Assembly (NCBI GenBank): GCA_035048815.1
Contig: JAUCBN010000034.1
Coordinates: forward strand, 11,138,737 to 11,202,736
Source of the DNA: Abelmoschus esculentus
Lineage: Eukaryota; Streptophyta; Magnoliopsida; Malvales; Malvaceae
Length of the DNA: 64,000 nt
Direction: 5' to 3'
How positions within the stretch are numbered: the first letter of the stretch is position 1; every line of letters begins with the position of its first letter. The notes under the pieces were generated by a model. That model made no database searches. It was not told the DNA's origin and saw nothing but the letters and a program-made list of their open reading frames with translations. The translations under genes and the position numbers were made by a program. Of the stretch, positions 45,551 to 56,011 are shown one piece after another.

Positions 45551-46073
45551 GAGAAATTCTCTTGAATATTGTGGTTGGAAAAAATAATTCCTCAAATATT
45601 GATGAGTCAAATTTATTTCTCGAAATATTATGATTTTAACAACAAAATTAAAGATGATTCTAAATAGTATCGTCTTTGAACGATAAAAATAAAAATTAAG
45701 ATGTAAATAGTTCCAACTTCTCCTGCACTGTTCTTAAGGGTTTGTAAATTGGTCTTTGACTACAAATTTTGGCAATCAAACGTGGAGCTAAAGTTGCTGC
45801 CATCACCAGCAGTACCTCCTCCTTTAAAGCGGTAGAACCTTTATGTCTTGCAATATGCAGGTGAAGTCGGAGCCTTTAGGCTCCGTCTTCCAACAGTACA
45901 TTCCATTGTTTAAAGACGTAGCCAAAAGGGTCATCTTTTGATCCCAATTTTTATTTTTACTGTTCAAAGACATGCCATTTAAAACCATTTTTAATTTTAC
46001 TGTTAAAATCATAATATTCCGAAAAATATGGGAAATTATTTTCCCCAACCACAATATCCGAGAGAATTCTCCC
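45551..46073. mobile_element. Fold-back element (family F), copy 2, with 9 bp target duplication
   Basis: AATTTGATT flanks both sides (45542-45550 and 46074-46082), a perfect 9 bp duplication. The ends GAGAAATTCTCTTGAATATT and GATATTGTGGTTGG-type arms pair with CCAACCACAATATCC and GAGAGAATTCTCCC on the right. GTCTTTGAACG and TGTTCAAAGAC boxes link it to copy 1. A GC-richer centre (45770-45900) is not part of the arms and may be captured sequence. Confidence 0.7.
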
Positions 46074-47189
46074 AATTTGATTATATGGTGAAATTTGTTG
46101 AGTGTCTTTTTGACATTTGACAAAGGCGTTATGTTTTAAATTAGAAATTAGGTAAAGATATTTAAAACCGACCTTATAAACTCATAATATAAGTTAAAAA
46201 AAAATATATATATATATATACTAATAATATGATAGTATTATTAGACTTATTAAACTTTTGAATATTTATTGAGTCGGTTTTGAACATCCCTAAATAATTT
46301 CACGGTGAAATTCTAGGTTAAGGATTTTTCAGTTAGATATAAATTCACAGAAAACTATTATTGATATTTACACATCTCTCGTCGATTTAAATTAAAAAAA
46401 ATATATTTCATACACTAATAGTAGAATTTTTTTAAGAAATGTGTTTAATTTTGAGCTTATGGAGTTTTAATTTATGAGTTATATTTTATAAGTTTAGCTG
46501 AGGATTTTATGTTTAGAGTTTAGGGTTTAAATTCAGAGAATAAAGTTTAGGATTTTAAAGTTAGAGAATTAAATGTTAGCTTTTAAAAAGAAATTGAATA
46601 TACATGTAAAAAATATTTAAAAAATAATAACTCATATTATTGATCAGATTTCACAAATTTATTAATATTTAATATATTTATTTTAATAGTTTTAAAATTT
46701 ATATATAATTAAAATATTTTAATTATTGATATCTACAATATAATTATTATTTTTTAATTACAAAATATATAGTCTCATACAAATATTAATAAATCAAATA
46801 TATAATATAATCTCATATAAATAGTAGAATCCATTGAGTTTAGGGTTTGATTTAAGTGTTTAAGGCTATATATCGAGAATTTATGAATTAGGATTAATGT
46901 TTAGATATTAAAGTTTAGATTTTAGGGTTATATCGTTAAAGGTTTTAGTATATGAGTTTTGAATACAAGGGGTATGGCTTAAATCCTTAATAATATTACC
47001 TTAGAAGTTTAATCCTGACCTTTAAACCTAAACTCTAAATTTTAAATTCTTACGTTTAAATCTCTAAATTCTAAACTCTAAATCAAATCTCTAAACCTAA
47101 AACTAAAATGTTTACGTGAATACATAAAAAATGCATTTAATAAGTGGGTGCAAATTGTCTGTCCCTAATTGTGTCCCCATTGGTGCCCT
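46074..47189. other. AT-rich spacer with degenerate TTTAGGG words
   Basis: 46490-46570 and 46840-47110 hold irregular GTTTAGGGTTTAAATT and CTAAACCTAAAACTAAA words in both orientations, possibly arms of a further R1-like repeat. There is no gene. Confidence 0.4.
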
Positions 47190-47350
47190 ACTTTAATTAG
47201 TGGTTTAAAGTTTAAGATTTAGGGTTCAAGATTAAAGATTGTAGTTAGTGTTTAAAGAATCAGTGATAAAATATATTTTTAGGGTATAGATTTAAGTTTT
47301 AAGATGTAAAAAATAAGCTTTAGGGTTTAGAATTCAAATTTTAGAAATTT
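47190..47350 (+). repeat. Dispersed TTTAGGG-rich repeat (R1), copy 4
   Basis: GGTTTAAAGTTTAAGATTTA, ATTGTAGTTAGTGTTTAAAG, ATTTTTAGGGTATAGATTTA and AAGATGTAAAAAATAAGC follow the R1 order seen at 1100-1345. Confidence 0.5.
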
Positions 47351-47449
47351 TTAGCAGAGGAGATTGAAGCAATGACAGGTGCAACTATGTATAGGGTGAG
47401 CCTAGACTCTTCTGGTTTTTAATTTTTTAAAAATTTTGAATTAATTTTT

Positions 47450-47625
47450 TTTTATTACTCTTCTGGTTTCAAGTTTTAACTTTGACTAATCTAAACCGAC
47501 TCGGGTTGCACACCTAGCTTTGGTGGGTGAATTTTTTAGTAGGGATTTTTTGCATACACAACATCTTGAACCTGAGACTTACTTAAACGAAATCAAGTTG
47601 TTTACCACTTGGACCACATATAAAA
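47450..47625 (-). mobile_element. tRNA-derived SINE, copy 1
   Basis: The minus strand reads TGGTCCAAGTGGTAAACAAC (A box), then 20-30 bp later GTCTCAGGTTCAAGATGTTG (B box). A body follows with AAATCCCTACTAAAAAATTC and CAAAGCTAGGTGTGCAACCC and a tail near AGAAGAGTAATAAAAAAAAA. The second copy at 54685-54860 matches over the whole length at roughly 80-85 percent by eye. Together these are the parts of a plant SINE. Confidence 0.7.
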
Positions 47626-47861
47626 ATAAATATATCCCTATACTAAGGCATAATAGCAAGATCAGTCACCAACTATTCAATTTTTCAATTTGGTCATTAA
47701 TATTTAAATTTTTAAAAATATATAAAATAAATATTTATATATTTAAATTTTTTAAAAGAAAATATTCCGGTCAAACAATTATTGGCACGTGGCATAATAT
47801 TAATAAATATCCGAATTGAAGTAATTATTAATACAATACTTATCATTTAATTCAAAATATT

Positions 47862-47900
<39 letters not shown>

Positions 47901-48457
47901 TAGTTAATATTTATAGTGAGTAAAATATCTACAAGTTCATGGACGGTAGAGGCGAAACGTAGACATAGCATGTGGGGACATGGTCCCTTCTAGATTTCAA
48001 AAATTTGTTAAATGGTTCTTAAAATTTTAATTATTTTTTATTTGGTCCTCTCAAGAATTTTAAAAAAATCATATTAAACTTTAAAATTTTAAATAATTTT
48101 AATTAAATCTCCTCTAATAATTATTTTAAACTTCTTATTAAATCTTTTAAAATTATTAAAAATTTTAATTTAAACCTCCTATTTATTTAAAATTTAAGTT
48201 GACCCCCTCGATCTATTACTCTAAATTCCGCCATTGATAGACGGTCCGACTGATCCAAATTTTTTGTCGACGGCTTTGAATATATAAATTAATTTCAATT
48301 AAATATCTTTATGATGTATAATTATATCTAGTGGTTTAATAGCAAAATAAATACCTATAATAACTTTTGATGTTTAAACTATATTTCATTCACATATGTG
48401 TAAAGTTTTATTTTAGGTGCATAATCATTAATAATGGTTAAAAAATGTTATTCGATC
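47626..48457. other. AT-rich spacer
   Basis: It contains an (AT)n microsatellite of about 34 bp at 47865-47898. 47990-48210 has repeated AAATTTTAA-type words. No gene is seen. Confidence 0.5.
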
Positions 48458-48639
48458 CAGAGGCGAAACCAAGAATTTATTTAAGGAATGTCATTTTCTT
48501 AAACGGTATTTAAAAATAGTTAATTATTTATAAAGGGATGTCAATTATATTTTTTTTAATTTTTATATATAAATTATATAAAAAATATAATTTTCTAAAA
48601 ATTTTTGGGGTGTCTGTTCCTTATATGGCTCCACCCATG
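48458..48639 (+). mobile_element. Small hAT element (family H4), copy 2
   Basis: The flanks ATTCGATC and ATTCGGTC are an 8 bp duplication with one mismatch. The ends CAGAGGCGAAACCAAGAATT and ATGGCTCCACCCATG, and the interior AATTTATTTAAGG and TTATTTATAAAGGGATG, match the element at 42858-43063 in opposite orientation. Confidence 0.7.
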
Positions 48640-49557
48640 ATTCGGTCAAAGATGTAACATGATTTTATTATTATCTTTATTTTTTATGGAAAATACTTTG
48701 ATGCACAGTTTTGAGCCCTTCAATTTTAGGGTTTTAAGTTACGATTTTTGAAGTTTAGTATGTATGGTATAAAATTTAAGATTTAGAATTAAAATTTATG
48801 GTTTAGGATTTAAGGTGTCAATGTTTAGGATTTAAATTTTATTTTTTATAAAACGATTGTATAAATTTCTTTTACGCATCTTGTGTATCAAAATATAACC
48901 CAACTTAATTTTGATTTTACCGCTATTCTAAGTTACCTTATATATATATTTATGTTTCTTTTAATGTATTTAGGTTAATTTTTTTACTTTATATATGTTA
49001 TCTCATGATAAATGATATTTTGTTTTAAATAATTAAAAGTCATAAATGTCTTTATTCAAACTGCAATATGAATAAAATTTGAATTAAATTTCGATCGGAC
49101 ATGGATTCAAATCAGATTCTAACAAAATCAATATCCGATCTATCTATGATTGAACTCTTTTTCGGATTCAAATTCATTTTTTTTTCAATCACATTTTTTC
49201 ATCAGATCAGATTCAAAATTAGGATTAAATTTTCATCCCTAAACCTATATCATATTTATTTTTATAATATTTAACTAATATATAATATTTAAAATAAATA
49301 ATTTTAATATATTTTTTTAAAATTTAATAACTAGAATAAAAAGTGGTGTCAATATTGTTTAAAAAAGAGTAAACATGAATTATCCAAAACTAAAAGAAAA
49401 TTGGGTCAATATATAAATATATATACAAACTAGTTATAAACAAAATGTATACATCTTTTTGATTTCTTTGGAAATTTATAAACAATGGAAGAAACTTACC
49501 ACTTCATACACAAATAAAACTTACAACATGGCCAGCAAGCTTTGCTCCTCTACGGTC
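48640..49557. other. Spacer downstream of the YSL gene
   Basis: 48715-48860 has TTTAGGGTTTTAAG-like words. 49080-49260 has GATCGGACATGGATTC and TCAGATCAGATTC words in inverted order, perhaps an old hAT unit. The last part should include the YSL 3' untranslated region. Confidence 0.35.
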
Positions 49558-52500
49558 TCAACCACTCACGGAAGGCCTGAAGTACATGCAGATAGGTGGA
49601 TTGATCTTCAAGATCGACAGAAAAGCTGCTGCTATTGTCCAAATACCCTCACCGCAGATTAAACCTGACGCCACCGCACCGGCGCAATCCTTTGCGTCCT
49701 TCCGGTTGGTTCGTTCCCATATAAACAAGATTACTGTTCCCACAAATGAATCAATAGCAAGGTAACCTCCCAAATAGAGATAAAGTGCCATAGCCATTGG
49801 TATAGGAATATATTGTGAAATTCTTTTTGGAGTCACATCCTTTAGTATGTTTACAACCAAAGCAGCCACGAAGAATCCGCAACAGAAAGCCAAGCAATGC
49901 TTGGGCAGCTTTGAAAATCCCTCAATACCTAGAATAGCTAGTTCCCTGTATATCACTGCATATGGTGCTTTGTATGGACCGTCTGGTGATCCGACTTCAA
50001 AAGCAGTCCAAAATAACCAGAATGTGAGTGGAGCAATTACACATCCCATGGCGGTTCCTACCAACTGGCTCACAAACATAGACTTGGGTGATGAGAGAGT
50101 GAGGTAACCGGTCTTGAAATCTTGCATTAGATCAGATGCTGTGGAGACAATGGACATCATAACCCCACAGGCCGCCAAACCAGCCATGACTCCGCCGTCA
50201 CTTCCTACTAATGAAGCTATAATGAAAAGGCCAATCTTCCCATAAGTGGAAGACAGGCTCAAGTCTGTAAGTCCAGCTCCATAAGAGTTGCAGACGGCGA
50301 GGGCAGGGGCAATAATGTATGAAACCAGAACCATATACCACTTGAGGGGTGGAAAGATGATTGGAGTAATAGTTGTTGCTATAGCAGCCAAGACCACATA
50401 TCCAGAAGCAGCAAACCAAGTTGGTATCTTGTCTTTAAGAAATATATTGTCTCTTTTTCTTTGCTCTTTTACTCCTTCAGAATTCTCATCATCTAGGAAA
50501 CAAAATAATATTTCAATTAACCCGCGGCAGAAAACAGAATGCTTGAGTGCAAGAAAACAGATGCATGAAGTCATACTTTTTTCCTAGATCATGCATCAAT
50601 TAATGAGTTTTCACCAAGAGGGACAATTATGCACAAAGAAATTCATTTCAGAAGAAGCCACCCAGTAGTGACTATCTGTTATACTTATTTCTAAAACTCT
50701 GAAAACCATTGCAACAAAACAGAATCATACACAGACTGCAAAACGATGAAGCAAGCATCTGGCTAACTGGGGTATCCTCACTTATAACCTCTTGAACAAT
50801 AGGAAGTTTGCTCTCCTTGGTGCTTTTATTGCACATTTCTTTTGCAATTGTGCATATCATCTTGATCAGGTTGTAAAGGCCATCCCCAAGAATAAGAGAC
50901 ATAGCTATTGAAACCTGTGAACAACACGAGTCCCAGAAAATTTCTTTCAATCAAGACAAGAGATTGGAAATAAACCAGAAGATTAAAGTGAGAAACATCA
51001 TAAACTTCTTCAACTGTGCAATAGAACCAATGTAAAAAATGGTGCAAAAAGCACTAAGGTGATAGGGGTCCTATGGCCTAGGCGCAGTTTTTGAAAATTA
51101 AAGATATGGAGTACTTGCATATATAACTTACTAAATAGACTATTAAATTGTATAATAGTTCAACAAAAGCTCTTCTCTATTTCATTAATTACCTTTTAAC
51201 TTTTTAATAAGAAAACATATAACATCATATTTTATCATGTCATAGGAAGCATAAACACTGTACAGAGACAAACCTAGCTATATGATAGTATAACATTATA
51301 TGTAATCATTGTGAAACTACACATTGTGCTCTAATATTCTTGTGCGAGTATATGATAGTATCCTTGTGTTATAACATCATATGTGTCAAAAAGGGAATGT
51401 GATAATATATCGAAAGGAAAAATATGTGTTATACTTTAAGTTCAAATTACACATTATATTTTAATATTTTTAGACGAGTCAGACAAAAATAAATTAAACC
51501 AAGATTAATCTTAATTTAAATAACTCAAACATGAAATAACTCTACATTGTATCAAACAATAAATTCTAATTAGAACTTGAAAATTCAACCAAGTTAATTT
51601 AAATTTCATTAGATTAATGTTATTTTGTGTGACCTAGATGTGACCCAAGTTAAAATATAAAAGATAATAATAATAAAAAAGACAGACAAAATAATCAAAC
51701 AATTTAAACTAGGTGTTGCCTTTCAAGGCCTCTATACGCTTCACTGAAATCGCCTCGTCTAGACACAATTAGGTGTTTTGCACTCGCCTTTTTTAAAGAT
51801 GAGTGAACAGAACTAGGAGTGCCAAAGTCTCACTTTACCTTATACCCATAGAGACCTTTAAAATCAGTGTTCTCTAGGCCAGAAGGATACCAATCCCCAG
51901 CATGTGCAGAAATGAAGGGCCAGAGGAAACCCCACGATATGATTGCCCCAAGAAGAATAGAGCAGTTTACAATGTGTGGGCATAAAAGACCAACACCAAC
52001 ATAGGTTGGGCTAAAGTCAAAATAGAACCTGCATAAAGGAGCCATGTGAAACGTTAAATATCCATAAATCGTTTAATATAATATCAACAATCATGTTAAT
52101 ACTTTTTTACTCGAAACCGAAATGTCATTCGATTACACCATCGTCTGTGCCCTCGGGGTGATGGTAATTCATGTTCCTTGAGCCATTATTTTTTTATGAA
52201 ATGACACAGAATATTCTGTGTCTGAGAATTCTTTCAACATGGGGAAAATGACACAGAATTCATATGGAAAATTGAATATGAGAGAAACTTACGTGTTTTT
52301 GAACAGCGTTAAGCCAAAAGTGGGAAAGTTATCAAACCCACAAGAATTTCCAATACCACTGAAAAACCACTTGAAGCAGCTCCAAACTAAACTTATGCTC
52401 AGATATTTTCCAAGACACTCGACTTGCTTCCTGCAGCAAACTCAGAAAGGTCAAAAACTATTCTCTAGTTATTCATAAAGTTGTACATCAATGGATGTGT

Positions 52501-54476
52501 ATGTAACCCATGAAAAGACAGAGCAAAATGAACCAAACAAGTACCCTGCAAGCTTCGCACCAGAGTTGTCATGGAAACTATTTATCAACAAGGCAGTGGC
52601 CGTTCCACTGGGATATGTGAGTTTATAATCCAATACCATTGTCTGATAAAAAATAAAGAGACAGAATTAGGGCATAAACGAACAAGAGTGTTCGACAAGC
52701 TGTTCTTGAACCGTTAGTATAATGTTCGTTTATTAAGTTAAATAAACAAGTATGAACATATATTTTAAGAATATTTATATTGGTTAATTTTATTTATTTA
52801 TATATGTTTGTTTAATTAAAATTGTAAAAATCATAAACGAGCATGTTCACGAACGTTAAATGGACATGTTCGCGAACGCTAAACAAACATGTTCATGAAC
52901 ACTAAACGAACATGTTCGTGAACGCTAAATGGACAAGTTGATGAATATATACAAACGAACTCGTTCGCGAACGCTTAACGAACATGTTCACGAACGTCAG
53001 GACGAAGCTGTGGGGTGTGGGGAGGGACAATCACCTCACCCGAAGATTTTTTTTTTTCACTTTTGTCCCCTTATTTACATTTTTTAATTTTTTTTATGAA
53101 TTTGTCCCCATACTTCTAAACATTTATGTTTTGTCCCCCTCAACCCTAAATCTTGGCTCCGTCCCTGACGAACGTTAAACGAACAAATTATCGAACATAT
53201 AAACGAACATGTTCGTGAACATTAGACGAACACGTTCATGAACGTTAAACGAACCGAGCCCGAAAACGACAAAAAATAAACGAACCGATCTCGAACATAC
53301 CATTAAAAATTTAAATGAACATGAACAGAGTTTGAACACCTTCAAAAATAAATAAACGAACACGGACATACCCTTATCCGTTTAAGCTTGGTTCATTTAT
53401 ACCCCCAGACAGAATCAAAAGACTAACTCATAAAAAGAGAAAACCTTCCAAGAATACACTACCAATATAAAAAAAATAACCCAGAAGACTACATAGAATT
53501 TTCCTTTTTTGCCATAATCGGGACAAAGGATATCTATTCTCAACAGTCTTGTTCAACTTCTGTTAATCCATACACAATCTCAGCATACTGTCCTTTACAA
53601 ACAAGACCGGTGTGCCACGCTTTCGCTGCCCACTCGAATTTCCAAAACGTTTATTGACAGACAGTTATACCTTACGAAGTGGAGCAAGACTAAACAGCCC
53701 AAGGAAGCTGACAACAAATAGAAAAGTAATCATCCATCCTAACCCGGGGTTCTTAATATCTTCCTCTCGGTTTCCAGGGTAATCAACACCAATAAGGTTA
53801 TATGTTCTTTCATCCAGGGCAATCAAATACGATCCAAATCCCCCTATCAAAAGACAATCAGATATTAAGGCAGAAACACTGAGTTATTCAACCTTACCTT
53901 AATTTAACACAAAATTAAGTTTCCCCAAATACAATTAATCAACGATACCAAGTTACTTTTTAATCAAACACATCCAAAAATTAATTAATTTTGGAAAATT
54001 CAGAGGTGCCTTAACAGCAAAATTAAGGTTAGAATGCTTTACACTAAACAGAGGGAAACTATAAACATTTTGACCATATCATTAATTGAAACAGAGGTGC
54101 TAAAATCTGGAAATGGTTTTGAGTTTGCATTACCGTTAAAAGCGAGGCCGTAACAAGCGACGACGCAAGTCTGGATTACAGTGTTTTCTTGTTTAGTGAA
54201 AGGCGAAGTTTGAAACCCTAGCTTAGACAAGAAACCGGTCCATGATTTTACGAAGAAGTATCCGAGCAATCTAGCGCCGACGTTCAACGTAGGAAACATC
54301 CCGGCCGTTAGATTCATCTTGTGTGTGATGACGCAAAAGAGAGCCCCTAACAAGGCGCTCACCACGAGCCCTCTGAATGTTATCTGATCTTTCCATTCGG
54401 GAACTCGTTCCCAATCGGCGCCGCCGTCAATTTTTTCCGTTTTGAGAATCAGTGGCTCCGATATATCGGTTCCCAT
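49558..54476 (-). CDS. Yellow stripe-like (YSL) metal-nicotianamine transporter, YSL5/7/8-type, 669 aa, seven exons
   Basis: YSL proteins belong to the oligopeptide transporter (OPT) family and move metal-nicotianamine complexes across membranes; some members take other substrates. Exons (minus): 54476-54134, 53843-53671, 52642-52545, 52430-52293, 52028-51839, 50914-50782, 50492-49558. They total 2010 bp, in frame, with GT-AG introns. N-terminal VPEWKDQITFRGLVVSALLG opens the first membrane segment. Family blocks follow: FTKQENTVIQTCVVACYG, NPGLGWMITFLFVVSFLGLF, LDYKLTYPSGTATALLINSF, SPTYVGVGLLCPHIVN, SLILGDGLYNLIK, IPTWFAASGYVVLAAI, NSYGAGLTDL, SDLMQDFKTGYLTLSSPKSM, and C-terminal LKINPPICMYF. 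The PICMYF end and NPGLGWM block are of the YSL5/7/8 group. The protein is of full length. Introns 2 and 5 each carry hAT-like transposons. The 133 bp exon 6 ends at an ATAA|GTGAGG donor, the only frame-compatible choice seen. Confidence 0.93.
51040..51805. mobile_element. Probable hAT-like element inside YSL intron 5
   Basis: The left end AAAAAGCACTAAGGTGATAG then GTCCTATGGCCTAGGCGCAG and the right end GGTGTTTTGCACTCGCC, GAAATCGCCTCGTCTAGAC and AAGGCCTC are inverted relatives (GGCG/CGCC, CTAGGC/GCCT words). No clean target duplication was fixed. The element makes up most of the 924 bp intron. Confidence 0.5.
52668..53407. mobile_element. hAT-like element (family H3) inside YSL intron 2
   Basis: GACAGAAT flanks both sides (52660-52667 and 53408-53415), an 8 bp duplication. 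The ends TAGGGCATAAACGAACAAG and GGTTCATTTATACCCCCA are inverted repeats. Its body is an array of GAACATGTTCGTGAACG words. It fills about 70 percent of the intron and is itself interrupted at 52998-53167. A relative is at 36399-37114. Confidence 0.7.
52998..53167 (+). mobile_element. Small hAT element, family H2, nested in the H3 element
   Basis: ACGAACGT on both sides (52990-52997 and 53168-53175) is a perfect 8 bp duplication of the host H3 word. The ends CAGGACGAAGCTG and TTGGCTCCGTCCCTG are the H2 termini, with the CAACCCTAAATCTTGGCTCC landmark. It is 170 bp and non-coding. Confidence 0.8.
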
Positions 54477-54598
54477 GATTTGCGGATATGGTCAGGTTTG
54501 TTGGTTATTTTTGAAAAGTCAAACAATTGCTAAAAGTAGGCAGTTGGGTCATCCAGTAAAGGTGTGACACATGTTAAAGTAACCGTCACAATACTATA

Positions 54599-55009
54599 GG
54601 AATTATATCATGAATCTGACTTAATCTCATTCAATTATAATCACCCAATTTATTATTATTTTTTATGAAATTTTATTATTTTTTATTATTCTTCCGGTTT
54701 TCAAGATTTTGGCCCGACTAATCTGGATCGACCCGGGTCGCACACCTAGCTTTGATAGGTGAGTCTCTTAATAGGGATTTTCTGCGTACACAACGTCTCA
54801 AACCTGAGACTTATTTAAGCAGAACCAAGTTGTTTACCACTTAGACTAACCTCTGTTAGTTATTTCCCTATTTTTTCATGTCATTTAAAAAAATTATTTT
54901 CTAAAAATTAGATTAATGACGTGAATAATTAATAATGAAATAAATAATTTTTATTGATTAGGGATTACGAATGATATAACGAGTTGAGCCGGACCCCATA
55001 ATATAATCC
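54599..55009. mobile_element. MITE of family M1 interrupted by a SINE
   Basis: It starts GGAATTATATCATGAATCTG and ends CCGGACCCCATAATATAATC, M1-like termini. The interior arms TTTATGAAATTTTATT and CATGTCATTT are separated by the SINE at 54685-54860. It is about 120 bp upstream of the YSL start codon, so it lies in the likely promoter. Confidence 0.5.
54685..54860 (-). mobile_element. tRNA-derived SINE, copy 2
   Basis: The minus strand has GGTTAGTCTAAGTGGTAAAC (A box), then GTCTCAGGTTTGAGACGTTG (B box), then the body AAATCCCTATTAAGAGACTC and CAAAGCTAGGTGTGCGACCC and a tail AGAATAATAAAAAATAATAA. It keeps more CpG sites than copy 1 (GTTGTGTACGC, CGACCCGGGTCG), so it may be younger. Confidence 0.7.
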
Positions 55010-55848
55010 ATCCATTGTCTACCTCTTTAGTTGCTACTATTTGATAAAACTGCTAAGGAGTTTTTACTGAAATATTATCTCTTATTATTTAAAAAAAAAA
55101 TATGGTTTCTCTCTACTTATTTTTTACTATATGATAATTGTTTAAATTAAAAGTTAGGTGAAAAGTATCTCAACTTCAAACAAAAATCAAATAAAATATC
55201 GAACACTGTTTGAAGTCAAAGTGTTTTCCGTTCGGCTTCAAACAATGAATTTCAAAAAACAAAAAATTATTATTCAAAGTTTGAATGCTTGCAGTCTGAT
55301 TTTAAAAAAATACAATTTTAAAGTGTTATATATTTTAAATCATAAGTCTTACCCCTTAAAAAATAAATATTATCTTAATTTTTTTTAATATTAACCTTAA
55401 CTCTAATTTTAATTTTTAGTGTACAATCGTAAATAAGAATATGAGATTTCTATTCATAATGTTACTTGAACTCCTTTGTGCGTCTTTACTAAAATGCAGC
55501 TATGTATATGAATTATTTTTTTAAATTAAACATCATATTCTATTTAAATGATGATAAAAAATATACAGATAAGAATACCATATAATACAAAAATAAATGT
55601 AAGAAATAAAAAGTATACAAACGTAAATAAAAAATTCAAATCTTCTCATAAAATTACTCCAATCAACAAAAAAAAAAACATTTTGGTTAACTCTACGAAC
55701 AACCAATCCACACAATATTATGCGGTAAAATTCAATTATAACATACATAAAGTTTTAATTATTTTTAATATTAAAATATCATAAAAACAAACAAAAAAAC
55801 GTGTCATAACCCAATGTATATGAATTATTAAAAAGCAAACCTAATGAA
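55010..55848. other. AT-rich spacer upstream of YSL
   Basis: 55060-55260 holds inverted GAACACTGTTTGAAG and CTTCAAACAATGAA words and may be a third, decayed member of fold-back family F. The rest is low-complexity A/T without a gene. Confidence 0.35.
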
Positions 55849-56011
55849 CAGGGAGGAGCTAAAGAGGGGGGAGGTGCAATCGTCCCCACCCCGATTTTTT
55901 TGTCCCTTTATTTAAATTCTTTTAAAAATTGTATTTTTTATGAATTTTTCTTTTTACTTTTAAACATTTATGTTTTGTCCATTTCAGCCTCAAATCTTGG
56001 CTCCGGCCCTG
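55849..56011 (+). mobile_element. Small hAT element, family H2
   Basis: It runs from CAGGGAGGAGCTAAAG to CAAATCTTGGCTCCGGCCCTG, with ATTTATGTTTTGTCC inside, as in the copy at 52998-53167. The flanks CTAATGAA and AACGAGAA do not form a clear duplication. Confidence 0.6.
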
